Below, piece after piece: positions 7,345 through 18,149 of a DNA stretch of 26,114 nucleotides. A model generated the notes under the pieces. The model had not been told where the DNA came from, made no database searches, and was given only the letters and a program-made list of their open reading frames with translations. The position numbers were made by a program, and so were the translations under genes. Source of the DNA: Haplomitrium mnioides (lineage: Eukaryota; Marchantiophyta; Haplomitriopsida; Calobryales). The DNA lies in the NCBI GenBank assembly GCA_049999725.1, contig JBNGIS010008389.1, forward strand, positions 1 to 26,114, given 5' to 3'. Position 1 is the stretch's first letter. Each line of letters starts with the position of its first letter.

Positions 7345-10300
7345 CTGTTGAGTCGCTCTTACTGCTGGTCAAAACTGGATGCCACTTCGAGTGATACCGT
7401 ACTGCAACCTTCCATCCTTTGGCTCCGTGTTGACCTCTGCTCAGTTGAACTCACTCATAGCTCACATGTTGTGCTATTGCCACTCAACCACTTGCTCACA
7501 AGTCAGTTGAAATGCGCAAATCAGCACAAGTGACCCTTCCTTCTCTTCTGAACAGGGTACACCTTGCTGGCCAATCATAGTTGATTGGTCTTCCCTTCAA
7601 TCTAGGAACAGAATTGATAGTAAATCAAAACAGAATTTTGTCGCTCTTCTCTTGAGCACTGCAGACCAACCTTCGGTTTCTTGCAAACAAATTTTTGGAC
7701 TTTCCTGCTTTACTTCAGAAAAAGTGTAGGCTTCCAGATAGCCTGTGCCCTAGGAGCGTGTTGGTGGACTCTTGCCACCCTTGCATCGCTTAGCGGAGGG
7801 TTTGGCTAAGCCTTCTTGGATTTCAGAAATTTTGTGAGTTTGCTCGAAAATTTTGTTTTTAACTTTACTAAAGTTCAAGTTGACCCTGTTTTGTGTTGCA
7901 AACAAACTTTTGATAACGAACCTCTACTGAAAATCTCACTTGCAAACAGTATTGGCTCTTTTGGGTTAGACCAAGGCTGTCATGTCAGGCCAGAACAGAG
8001 TAACTCTCCCTTTCAGAATTCTATTGTGGCTCCTTCCCAATAAATAGTATGAGAGCACATTGCCCACTCTGGCTGAAAACCTGGTTGATTGATGATTAAA
8101 GGCTGGCTTAATTCGACCAGTTTAGAGTGCTTGCCAAGTAAATATATAGAACTCCAACCTGCTACTACTTGAATCAAAGTTCAAACTAGATTTACCTTCA
8201 GCTCATAACAGAGCCTACTCCCACTACAGCCAAAACAAGTTGAGCTCAGTGCACGCACAATATAGAAAAATTGCAAAAATGTCACTATGCAGACTCCGGG
8301 TGCTTCACTCTGTCATACTCCAACTTCTGCCCAAAAACACCTCCGCCCTTTGAGCTTGCAAGTGCACACTTCCAACACCTTTCCAAAGCTCAACTCAAGG
8401 TTTTGGTCTGGCCTCTCCCCAACTTTAGCAACTCTATAATCCTGAAGTGAAATTAACCCTAATATGTTGGGCAAAACAATCTACTGCCTTTCCTTTGAAG
8501 CCTCAGAGAAGTCCTACAATAAATTGCAATCATGTCTCTCCCTACAATAAATTGAAATTGTGTCTCGCCTCTGTTCTTCTCAAGCTCCTTAATTGTATTT
8601 CTACTCTATTCACAATTAAGCTCAACCCATTGCAGAAATGTAGTCATGCGCAAGACACATCTAACCACCTTTGGAGATTGATGACTTGTTGTTTGCTTTC
8701 AAATTTTTATTGTTTTGATGAGTACTTCTGAATTTCTACATTGTGGTAGTATGCAAATCTTTGCTTGACAACACCCACTTCTTGCTTCTTGGTCAAACTA
8801 TCGTCTGCTCCAAAATGTCAACAAACACAATGTACCCCAACAAATTCCCAGAATGCCACGTTCGGCTAGTGAATCACTGATGCTACTCTAGACCATGAAA
8901 TGAAGGGCCATCTTCAGGGACTATGTTTCAATTTGATACTATGGGGTTAGCTTTTATGCTCCACAACCCTGTGCTTGCCAATTCCAAAGGTGGCTGCTCG
9001 TTTTGCAATCTTTTGCAGAAATGGTTTGCTGCTTAAGCAAGATCTCTACAAAATTCCCACAAAATCTGACCAGCAAGGAAAGTTGCACAATCCTTGCTCA
9101 GCAATCACCTTTACCAAATTCTGAGCAGCAAACCAACAACGCAAAATTCCTATGCCGCTGCTCAACCTGTGTAGCCCTTTGACAAGGAAATGAGCAGCCA
9201 AGAAGATCACTCAAAGTCTCTAAATGCTGTGATTTTGTTGACAAAGGTCTGAATGATAGAATGAAGCTCTTACACAAATGCAGCGTAGTTTTGCAGGACA
9301 AATCCTCTCCACAAGATCAATTTCTTGTACTACTCAACAAAGAAATCAGGTTCTGTGCTCAATGTTGACTTGCCGTCCCACAAAATCCTTCTGCAATCTT
9401 GATGTTTAAAATCCTTGTCATGTTCTGCAATCTGCTGCAACAGCAAATCAAAAACCGAGTCTCTGCTCTGGTAATGCTCTTCTTACAAAATCCTCTTGGC
9501 AAATCTCTGCATTGGTGAATCTTCTAGGCTCCTTTCTGTGATCTTCAAGGCTCCTTTCTGCAATTGGAACTGAAAATTGCCTTTTGCTTTTCAAAGATGT
9601 CCTCCAAGATGAACAAAAAGGTTGCTATGAGTCAACCTTTGCCACTCTTCTCAAATTATCTACCTTTGCAAATGAACGGCACAAAACTCACCAACTTAAA
9701 CAAGGGCTTTAAAGCCCTCAAGTGTTTTCTACAGCAAACATCGAATAGGTTGCTCGAAAAGAATCCCTTCAGCCCTATTGCTCAACCTCTGCTCGATGCT
9801 TGCAATTCTGCCCCAATGGCTGCTCAACGATTTTTCTGCAACAGCTTTGAAGAAATCTCCTCAAGAAAAATGTCTTCCATGAAAGAATCAATGCTCTTCA
9901 AAGACCTGCCCACAATTATGTGATGATGCTCACACAAGGACTGCTTTCCCTTACTTGATTGGATGTCCAGACTCTGTGCCTCAAAATGCTGCAGCAAAGA
10001 AAATCAGAAAGAAAACCTTAAGAATTTTTCTCGACAAAACTTTACTTGACCAAACCTAAGCAGCAAGGAAGATATTCAAAGTTCTCTAAGAATGCCTCTT
10101 CCTTCTCTGCTCAACGAAAAATTAGTGGGGTCTTCTGCAACAATTTGCCTTTGATGAAATCCGAGCAGCAAGGCTCTTGGTAAAATATCTGGGATTCCCC
10201 TCCTACAAATCCTCTGCTTGCAAAAATATTTGCAAGGTCAAGAATCTTCTTTCAACAACAAAATCTGACCCTTCTTCAAATTCTTGGACAAATTTTGAGC

Positions 10301-11132
10301 TGCAAGAAAAGTTGTGAAATCCCTGCTCGACAAAATCCTGCTCAAGAAAACCCCTTCTTGCAAATTCCTCTGCTCGACAGAAAATCTGCACCTCAATGCA
10401 CAAATCATAGCCTCCTTCTTGATGAGTTGCCTTCAATGGCGTTTGAGCAATCATGAAAATTTACTACATTCCCAAAAATCGTTGCTTGACCTATGCTTGA
10501 TGCTACAAATAGAAAATCAAGGCCACACTCCTTTGGTGAAAACAGAGCTGTCGACGATAGAACCAGCTCTAGGTTTTTGACGATTTTTGAGTTTCAGAGT
10601 TCTTCCTCAAGTAGAAAAATCGTAGAGAATGAGCACCATAGGCCTGCTTGACGATCTTACCCCGCTTGGTGATGAGCTAGCAAGAACTCTGGCCGTAAAA
10701 CAAAAAAAATTGAGATGAGAGTCCTTCGACAAAAATGCCTTCTAGGCAGAAATTTTGCTCGACACCTGCATGGAAAAAATTGAGTTCTTCCTTTGCCTTT
10801 CGACAATGAAGAAAACTCAAAACTAATGCTCGAAGTAATCCCTCAAGTATGTCTGAACTACTTCAACAATTTTCCTACTCAACAAACTCTATTTGTTTGC
10901 TGTAATCTTCTCCGGCCCCGTCTCAACAATGTTTTGCTGAAGAAAATCCCTGCTCAAAGAAGCTTACACTAAAGCTTGATTTTGAACACAAAAGTAGCTC
11001 TTCACAAATGACTAGAAATTTCTAGAGAACCTTCACACACAAGTGTCCTCACGAAATTTCTTCCACAACCTTTCAGCACTCCGAGATACCACGAACGCTT
11101 GCAATTTCTTGACGAGATTTCTCAATCACAAT
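7345..11132 (-). other. ~3.8-kb retrotransposon leader without recognisable coding
   Basis: Between gag and the primer-binding site. No retroviral domain was found in any frame; the open frames are short and of biased composition. From about 9000 to 10950 the plus strand is a mosaic of variants of CTGCTCGACAAAATCC and GAGCAGCAAGGAAAG, suggesting an old, highly degenerate tandem repeat rather than a gene. Such long leaders occur in large plant retrotransposons. An additional nested element cannot be excluded. Confidence 0.55.
9000..10950. repeat. Degenerate CTGCTCRACAAAATC-type repeat region
   Basis: Dozens of imperfect occurrences of TGCTCAACAAA / TGCTCGACAAAATC / GAGCAGCAAGGAAA at irregular spacing, for example 10318-10380 and 9070-9140. 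No fixed period could be set by eye. It gives the region its strong pyrimidine bias on the plus strand. Confidence 0.5.
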
Positions 11133-11143
11133 CCAAGATACCA
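11133..11143 (-). other. Candidate primer-binding site (tRNA-iMet type)
   Basis: On the minus strand this reads TGGTATCTTGG, directly after an LTR end ...CATCCA. Plant retroelements primed by initiator tRNA-Met use TGGTATCAGAGC; the first seven bases match. A similar TGGTATCTCGG occurs some 40 bases further in, so the assignment is tentative. Confidence 0.4.
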
Positions 11144-11335
11144 TGGATGACAGAAATCTCACAAATCTTTTAATGTACTTTTTTTCAAGTGATAACTTCT
11201 CAAAGAAATTCCCAAAAGTGTGTGTTGATCTTCCGATATCAGAACCAGCGCACCTTTGCTCACAAGGAATCCATGCTTCTCCAAGAGCTGCAATACCACA
11301 GCTCTACTCTTGGTTCATACAATCAATAAAATGAC

Positions 11336-11356
11336 ATCGAAAGATAACCTTTCGAT
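11336..11356 (-). other. LTR hairpin, right copy
   Basis: Perfect inverted repeat ATCGAAAG / CTTTCGAT with a five-base loop. It lies just downstream of the TATA box and is conserved in the left LTR with one changed pair. Confidence 0.65.
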
Positions 11357-11369
11357 GAGAGTACATGGC

Positions 11370-11377
11370 CTTATATA
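11370..11377 (-). promoter_or_regulatory. LTR TATA box, right copy
   Basis: TATATAAG followed by GCCATG on the minus strand. This is the 5' LTR promoter that would drive element transcription towards lower coordinates. Confidence 0.6.
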
Positions 11378-11444
11378 CTAAAGCACAAAAAGACCAAAAA
11401 CTTAAAATGTCTAAAAATATAAAACTACATGGAATGTTGTGACA

Positions 11445-11449
11445 TGCCC
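11445..11449. repeat. Right target-site duplication of gypsy insertion
   Basis: TGCCC, partner of TGCCA at 2877-2881. Confidence 0.6.
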
Positions 11450-12199
11450 AACAATAGATTGCGGCCTACATCCTTGATAAAAAAAAGACGAGTACTCAAA
11501 GTAGAATCTACCTTTCCACCTTCACAACCGTCAAATACTTGTAATGATTCTCAAAATGTTTGTCTAGGTTCTCAGCTTGATGCTCAACAGATAGAAGAAG
11601 ATACTCCAATACAACAAATACTTTGTACACGTCGAGGAATCTATAATGGAGCACTTAGGCCGTGAGAAAGGACTCTTTCGCACAACACTTAAAATGGGTA
11701 TAAATTTGGCAATCTATATGAGATGAAAGCTAGAATGTTTATTTGTGTTGTTGCATCTCCGGATCCAAAGGGCAGACAATTTTGGGTTGCCAACGTTCTC
11801 AAAAATTTGTCATTTGATGAGGAAGATCCCCCAAACCCAAAACAAGTACGTGTTCAATGGTTTACTTGTCAGGCTGAGGATACATTTTCTGAACAATACT
11901 TCTAAGAAAAAATAGCAACAACAAAAGGAAAACGCAAATCCAAGTTACATATTGATGTACTTGATGTAACACAAATCACAATTCTGTCTTTTGATTTTCT
12001 TCTTACAAAAAAAAACCAATTGAAGAAAACCACTCTAGCTACCATTAAAGAAAATCTATTTGAGTACAAAAGACAAAAAACCCTCAATCCTGAAATGTTT
12101 CAAAGAGATTCAATCAGTGTAATTAACATTGAGACAGATCAAGTAAATCTTGATGAATCTTCTAAAGTTGAATCCAAAGAAGTCAAGATGAGTGACTAG
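11445..12199 (+). pseudogene. DUF7869-like gene remnant, 3' part
   Basis: Continuation of the gene broken at 2880, in the same frame once the retrotransposon is removed. A basic, low-complexity stretch runs to a stop at 11663. After one more stop comes MKARMFICVVASPDPKGRQFW, then VANVLKNLSFDEED and VRVQWFTCQAEDTFSEQYF. This fits the C-terminal module of the family, where a PFWVGKVL-like strand is followed by V-x-V-x-W-Y/F (a small barrel resembling BAH- or chromo-like folds; inference). After the stop at 11903 the frame stays open through a lysine-rich tail to TAG at 12197-12199, probably the original stop codon. The long open tail suggests relatively recent loss of function. Confidence 0.7.
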
Positions 12200-12659
12200 T
12201 AATTTAAGAACTTTATTATATAATGTGTGTTTTCAAGTATATTGTAATTTAAGATTAATATTTTATAAAGTACATGAGAATCTTTTGAAGCAACTTGTTG
12301 AATTTTTCTGCCACTTTAAATCATTACAAGTTGAATGTTGTTCTTTATAAATGAAACATAAATCTTTGGCTAGTATATTTTCATTTGCTTTGTATAATAT
12401 TTTCTTCTCCAAAATGTAGGTATATTATTTCCAACTTTAGTATTTTTTAGAAGAGTTTAAGGTTATTGTATTACTAAAGCATTTGCCCAAATTGACTACT
12501 TATTTTTTGCTTGTAAGGACTTTGATGCATAACGTAAAACCTTTGGCGTGCTTTGACTCAGTAGAGCTTTGTATTCAGTTTACTTTTAGATTCTGAATTA
12601 GAAATCAAAATCTTTTGCGTGAGTAGAGTTTGTTGAAAAAAATAGAACATTTACCGTCT
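12200..12659. other. AT-rich 3' flank, nothing recognised
   Basis: Likely 3' untranslated and downstream sequence of the DUF7869-like element. Several ATG-poor, stop-rich stretches; no terminal inverted repeat could be matched by eye to the 5' side. Confidence 0.4.
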
Positions 12660-12910
12660 GTATCCTTGGTTGTAGAAGTGTGAACCCTATGCGCACATAG
12701 ACTTTGATTTGCAAGTCTAAATGTCATGCATACAAAAACTCTTTTGCGGAACCTAAAACCTAGGTTCTTGATAGTCTTTGTTGTGGACTAATTAGATGGT
12801 GAGTTCAAATTCCTATGCGCGTATAGACTTTGGGGTGGAGTGTTCAGATGTTGAGCTTGGATTCTTATACGCACATAGACTTTGGGATGGAAGTCCAAGC
12901 CTTCCACAAG
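12660..12910. repeat. Palindromic minisatellite array 2
   Basis: Few, widely spaced units with the same core as array 1: CCCTATGCGCACATAGACTT at 12684, CCTATGCGCGTATAGACTTT near 12811, CTTATACGCACATAGACTTT near 12864. The last two sit in a ~53-bp repeat. Lies about 0.5 kb downstream of the DUF7869-like stop codon, so that element has such repeats on both sides. Confidence 0.7.
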
Positions 12911-13979
12911 TTCTACTTCACATATACAACCCTCAAGCTTCTACATGCAAAGACTACCAGTTACAACTTAGTTTGTAGACAAGTCATAGACTCTTTTGTA
13001 GATCTTGAGACCTTTGTTTGGTTGAATCAAGTCCAAAACTTGGAGATGTTTCTTGTTTGCACTCTTAATTCAATCTCTTTAGCTACTTTTTTGATTCTAA
13101 ACTATTATTTGTTTGTGTATATGCTTCGTTGAACTAAGAAATATTTTAAAATGTTGAAGCCTATTTTTAGAGCCCACTATAACTTTTGCATGCATGGATT
13201 TTCAACTACAATTTGAAACTTCTTTCTTGCTTGAACTTTAAAATAGAGCTCATAAGTCCACGCAATGTTTCGTTTTCTTCATTTCTGTGTCTATGATTGC
13301 AAACTCATTCCATTGACTTCTAGTCTACTTGGGCTTTTTCTTTATGTTTTGTAATTTTTTCCAAAAAAAAAAACGTTGCAAAGAGCACCATGTCTAGACG
13401 CACCTAGAGTTTGTGCAATCAAACATATTTCAAAATAGTTTCTTGTGACATGTATTTCAGTTTCAGGGCTTTGAATTGTAATCAATGATGAATGTAATTT
13501 TTTAGTAAAAACTTACCATAATTTTTATACTTTTCATCAAATTTGAGTTTTCAGATATTCTCATAAAAACCAATAATATTGTTTGATTTTGCATAACAAA
13601 ATTGACTCTCACTTTATCATGCTTGTTGAAACAGCCAAAAACAAACCTAAAAAATTCATGTACTTTTTGTTTTAAAAAAATAACCCTTTTTTTATGTTTT
13701 TGGAGCTAAAAACCCACAATTTTTCCAAAAAAAGGTTTCTATTTTGAGTAGCTTGTTCCTAGTTCAAAGTAGCGGCTATTGAGAGTAGGAGTAATAGCAT
13801 CACTATTACATTGCAAGAAAAGTTGCGCAAAAATTTGGAGCAATATACTTTGGCTAATTTGCAACCTAGAAGCATTGCAAACATGGCAACTCTCTAAGCA
13901 AAGGAGGAAATATTGAATCTGGAAGTGTGGATGAAGAGATGAGACTACTCTCAACTACAACATCAAGTCAGAAACAATT
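12911..13979. other. AT-rich spacer, nothing firmly recognised
   Basis: No conserved domain. Short A-runs, for example near 13363-13373 and 13673-13680. The stretch 13780-13979 may be decayed upstream sequence of the copia element (linker between integrase and reverse transcriptase), but I cannot support that with motifs. Confidence 0.4.
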
Positions 13980-15628
13980 GGAGCAGTAGGTGCAAAGTAT
14001 TCCTCTATGCAAAAGTGACAAGGTGAAGTACTCTGTTGACAGATTGATACACAAAGGAGTGTTTGCATCCCATCATGCATATATGGTGTAGGTTGTCATG
14101 GAAAAAGAACCTATCATGCTTGAAGATGCTATAGGTGACAAGAGATGGAAATCTGCTATAATAGAAGAGATGGAGGCTCTTCATAAAAATCAGACTTGGT
14201 AGCTGGTACCTTACCTAAAGGGAAGAAAGCAGCTGGATGCAAGTGGATCTAGAAATTGAACAGGAGTGAAGATAGTAGCATAAGCAAGTTCAAAGCAAGG
14301 CTAGTGGTCAAAGGGCATGCTCAGACCCATGGGATAGACTATGAGAATACTTTCAGCCTTGTGGCAAGAATGAAAAATTTTCAGGCAGTCATTGCATTGG
14401 CTGCAGCGAAACAGTGAACTTTATAGCAAATGGATGTGAAAAATGCATTCTTGTATGGAGAACTTGAAGAAGAGGTGTACATAATGCAACCACTTGGATT
14501 TGTTGATTTGGAGCACTCAAATCAGACATGTAAGTTGAAGAAGTCCCTATATGATTTGAAGCAAGCACCTCAAGTGTGGTCCAACAAGATAGACGAATAT
14601 CTTGTTTTAGTGGGTTTCAAAGTGCCAAATGCAGATTATTCTTTGTATGTCAGGAAAACAGAGAAAGGTATTATGCTCATACTCATTTATATAGATGATC
14701 TCATTATAGAAGGAGGGAGTGAGCAAGACATTGCTGAAGTAAAACAATTGTTGCAACAGAAGTTTGATATGAAGGTTCTTGAGGAGTTGAGACACTTTTG
14801 TGGCATTGAGGTGATAAAAACAAAGTAGGGTATCTGGATGATATAGAGACAATATTCCTTGGACATGATGTCAAGATATGGAATGGTAGGCTACAAACCA
14901 ATTGCAACCTCATTAGATCAAAATACCAAGTTGATCAATCATAAAGAAGAATTGATTGAAGATCCAACTGGGTTCAAGCAGATGGTAGGTAGCTTGATCT
15001 ACATCACCATCACTAGACCAGACCTGAGCTATGCTGTAAGTCTAGTAAGTCAGTTTATGTAGGTTCCAAGGAAGCCATATTTGGATGTAGTGCGTCAAAT
15101 CCTTCATGTGAAATCCACACTATAGTATGTATTGTTCTATGATAGTAGCAGTAGATTTTAGCTTTCTAGTTTTACAGATGCAGATTGGGCAGGAAGTCCA
15201 AGTGACCAAAGGTCTACAAGTAGATTTGTTTTTTCATTTGGTAGTGCTGGAATAGCCTAGAGCAACAAGAAGCACCCTATAGTTGTACTATCAAGCATAG
15301 AGACTGAGTACTAGAGACATCCATGGCCACCTGTGAGGTAATGTGGTTGTTGAAAATTTTGCAGGAACTACATGTGAGAGTAAAGAAACCAATGAGGATT
15401 CAATGTGATAACACCAACAATATTCAGTTGGCTAACAATCCAGCATTTCATGCACGTTCAAAGCACATTGAAGTGCATTACCATTTTGTGAGAGAGAAAT
15501 TGTTGGCCAGACTAATTGACTTGCAATAAATCAGCACTAAGAATCAATTGGTTGATATCTTCACAAAGGCATTGGGAGCAGAGAAGTTTCATGATTTCAG
15601 GAAGCAACTTGGTGTATATGCATTGAGC
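13980..15628 (+). pseudogene. Ty1/copia pol remnant: reverse transcriptase and RNase H
   Basis: The + strand holds the usual copia pol order with many stops. KEPIMLEDAIGDKRWKSAI, EEMEALHKNQTW and, after a shift, FKARLVVKGHAQTHGIDY are the entry to the copia-type reverse transcriptase. An open stretch 14430-14828 holds QMDVKNAFLYGEL, LKKSLYDLKQAPQVW and the catalytic YIDD box (14688-14699). Later come LDQNTKLI, GSLIYITITRPDLSYAVSLVSQFM (14980-15060), the RNase H DADWAGSP (from 15177), LSSIETEY, then IQCDNTNNIQLANNP, ARSKHIEVHYHFVRE and QLVDIFTKALG (15547-15579). Gag, protease and integrase were not found, so the copy is 5' truncated or decayed beyond recognition. It has no connection with the gypsy element. 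Confidence 0.9.
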
Positions 15629-15639
15629 TTGAGGGGGAA
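15629..15639 (+). other. Copia polypurine tract and 3' LTR border
   Basis: TTGAGGGGGAA followed by TATTGAAATAAC. Copia elements typically end pol with a G-rich tract followed by an LTR that begins TGTTGAAA; here TATTGAAA suggests a mutated first dinucleotide. The LTR would start at about 15640. Its other end, and the 5' LTR, were not found. Confidence 0.6.
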
Positions 15640-15869
15640 TATTGAAATAACAAGCTCAAATAGCTCTCATGCTGATCCGGCAGCCCTCCTAGTCTCAATT
15701 AGGGTTATGTATTTTTCTTATTGTAGGCTAGGCTATATGGGGGTAGATCTAAAGGCGCACATTGGCACTCCTTCCCCTTTGTAAATTTGTGGCCATTCAT
15801 GCCTTATGAATGTATACAACATTTTCTCCATATCTCTTGTGTGTGTGACTATCGTGTATTTCAGTGCAA
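15640..15869 (+). repeat. Probable fragment of copia 3' LTR
   Basis: Follows the polypurine tract. It contains CTCAATTAGGGTTATGTATT and a pyrimidine-rich stretch around 15770. Length and end are undefined because no second copy is in the window. Confidence 0.4.
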
Positions 15870-16340
15870 TGTTTTGACAAGAACAAAAGAGGAAACCAAT
15901 CCTATGCACGGATGGAGTCTTTTGCATATAATGGGTTGCAAACCACAACCCAAACTGTGTAGTTTGAAGAGAATAATAAAAAAAAAATCTTGTGCGCTTA
16001 TGTAGTCCTTTGGGTGCAAGGAGTTATAAACAACAACAATGAATCCTATGTGCACATAGACACTCCCACATACTAAGAGTCTCTTATATAGCAAAAAATT
16101 TATAATGATAGAAGAACAAAACAAGAAACCAATCCCATACGCAAATAGTATCTCTTGCATACAATGGGCCACAAATTTTAACATAAACTTTCAAATAATG
16201 TCAGATCAAGAGAGGAAACAAATATGTTGCATATGTAGAGTCATAAACACGCATATGGTAACAAACAACAACACTAAATTTGTAATAATATTAGAAAAAA
16301 AGGATAAGAATGTCTTATGTGTTTGGAGTCTCATATAAAG
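15870..16340. repeat. Degenerate ~225-bp tandem duplication with palindromic cores
   Basis: Block 15878-15960 (AGAACAAAAGAGGAAACCAA, later CATATAATGGGTTGCAAACC) recurs at 16112-16180 (AGAACAAAACAAGAAACCAA, CATACAATGGGCCACAAA). A partial third copy starts near 16210 and another trace of the ATAAACAACAACA motif lies near 16255. Within it, ATCCTATGTGCACATAGACA at 16043 repeats the palindromic core of arrays 1-4. Confidence 0.65.
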
Positions 16341-17745
16341 AATTACAATACAAAAAAATATTCAAAAAAGAATAAATAAAATAAAACATTACTGCACCTA
16401 AAACAACAAGAGCCAAAATTAATTACTCGACTTTTTAAGACTCTAAGATGGGTCTTTCTTGCAATAATTTTATCTCTTCATATATTTCACAAGAAAAAAA
16501 TCTATTATGCTTAGAAATTTTGACATTTGGAAAGTGTGTTCTCTAATGTTTTGCAAAACCATACAAACTTTAAATGCAATTAGAATCCTTCTCTTTCAAA
16601 TATGTTTTACATTAATCATAAAGTTGCTATTTGGTAAAATTGTTGGGAAAATTATATATTTCATGAGTTGTCATTTTCTTATAGTATCGTTGAAAAAAAA
16701 TGGTCCGTCCACTCACATGCAAATACCTCTCTAGTAGATAAATCTTTTTTTTTTTTAGACTCCAAGATATGTACTTTTCAGTTCTTGCATCCTTTGGATT
16801 CTATCATTCTCATATGAACAATATTAACTTAAATAAAGCTCTACATACAATAGCACCGCCTGGCAAGGAAAATTAGTTACATAGTTTTGAATCTTTTCTT
16901 GGTGTCCCTCATTGTAAAGTAATATATTAGTTCTTTATGTTTTGCCAAAAGTGCGTTTCTTTGATATTTCACATAAAATATCTCTAGCACAACAATGCAC
17001 AATTACTTTGGCAACAAGAAACTCTCCTCAATTTCCTAATTGACTTATAATCAAGTTTTTTCTTAATAAAAATCTTGTCATGATTGACTTTTGGCAAAGA
17101 ATTATTATGTAAAAATTTACATGTTTGGGTTTTAGCCTTCATAAAGAACTCTAATTCTTGTCTTGTTGATTCAGTGCATATACAAATCCAACCATTGGAG
17201 ACAAAGTAATATCTTCAAGTTCTTTTGTATCACTTGAAGTATATTTCCATTTTGGAGTGCTTCTTTAAACTAGGCATGCAACTCTCGATTCCTCTTGTCA
17301 TTCTTGCTATTTGAAATATAGAAAAACGAAACAAAAAAAATCATAAACTTGATCAACAAAGTATGCACTCGTATAAAAAATAATCATTTTTGGGAAAAAT
17401 TCCACAACATGAAAAAATAGTTACAAAATTTTAGAGAAAAAAAACCAAAAATATGGAAATCTTGAGTGGAATTTATAATAAATGTTTTTTTAGTTATAAG
17501 AAATAGAGTGACAAAAGCTACACAAATGAATTTTTGGCCAAAAAAAAAACCACCTCTTAAATTTCAGGTATAAAAAATCCTTGATAAAAAGTTTCTTTCC
17601 ATTGTCACATACGTCTATGTTATTTTGTTTTTATGAGTGGTTTTTTCTTTTGGTTGATTTTAGCTATATTTTCTCTTCTAGTTTTAGATTTCTGGTTGCT
17701 AGAAATTTTTCACTTCTATTTCTACAATGTTATTTTATTGGAAAG
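16341..17745. other. AT-rich stretch, nothing recognised
   Basis: Homopolymer-rich sequence with short open frames of no recognisable similarity. 17581-17745 is open in the frame of the following exon, but its composition (F, S, L, Y rich) looks non-coding. Confidence 0.4.
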
Positions 17746-18144
17746 ATGGTAACAAATGCACCAGTAAACACAATCGATGTATCAAAACTTTTTTGATACG
17801 CCAATATAATGAAGCCTATTAAGCCAAGTAAACTAGCTTGTAAATGGCTAGTTTTGTATGCTACTATCATGATCCAAAATAAGTATCTATCCCTTTGGAG
17901 TGGTTAGCAAATAAAATACAATATGAGAATGCTCAACCAAATTACCATGATTTGGGAAGGCAAAGTGGTACATATTGGGCTTCTTGTGAGTACCTTGGAG
18001 AGCATCAACTTGTACAAAAGGTTAATGAAAACACTTGTCGTAGAGGATATCAAGAGGAAAGAAAACTTCAACAAAGACCTAATTGAAGACCACAAGAACA
18101 AATAGTTAATTTTGAAAACTCTTTTGCTTGCTATTTTTAACAAA
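17746..18144 (+). pseudogene. Unrecognised gene remnant, first exon
   Basis: Starting at ATG 17746 (MVTNAPVNTIDVSKLF), one frame runs to TAA at 18142-18144, interrupted only by a TGA at 17794 and TAGs near 17908 and 18103. Between the stops the composition is clearly protein-like: MKPIKPSKLACKWLVLYATI, NMRMLNQITMIWEGKVVHIG, TLESINLYKRLMKTLVVEDI and a charged end ENFNKDLIEDHKNK. All three internal stops can be derived from CGA, TGG and CAG by a single transition. I do not recognise the family. A GTGAATG near 18147 could be a splice donor. Confidence 0.6.
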
Positions 18145-18149
18145 TAATG

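Larger units (their letters stand above)
2882..11444 (-). mobile_element. Ty3/gypsy-like LTR retrotransposon with methyltransferase and PHD remnants, internally deleted
   Basis: An 8.56-kb insertion in the DUF7869-like pseudogene, transcribed on the minus strand. It is bounded by LTR sequences (about 94% identical by eye over some 270 bp) and a 5-bp target duplication with one mismatch. In its own direction it holds: LTR 11444-11145, a tRNA-Met-like primer-binding site, a long leader, gag, aspartic protease, a DNMT3-like methyltransferase fragment, an integrase C-terminal segment with PHD finger, a polypurine-like tract and the second LTR. Reverse transcriptase, RNase H and the catalytic core of integrase are absent, so this copy is a deletion derivative that could only move with help. 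Every frame carries stops or shifts, so it is dead as a coding unit. Confidence 0.85.
11145..11444 (-). repeat. 5' LTR of the gypsy element (right copy)
   Basis: About 300 bp. On the minus strand it begins TGTCACAACATTCC and ends ...CTGTCATCCA just before the candidate primer-binding site. Segment 11176-11444 aligns with 3009-3278 with some 16-18 differences by eye. It lacks the ~125-bp module seen twice at the other end; only a short GTGAGATTTC trace of its edge may remain. Confidence 0.75.

Noticed and set aside
14607-14913. Minus-strand open frames inside the copia remnant
   Set aside because: Shadows of the reverse transcriptase frame on the plus strand.
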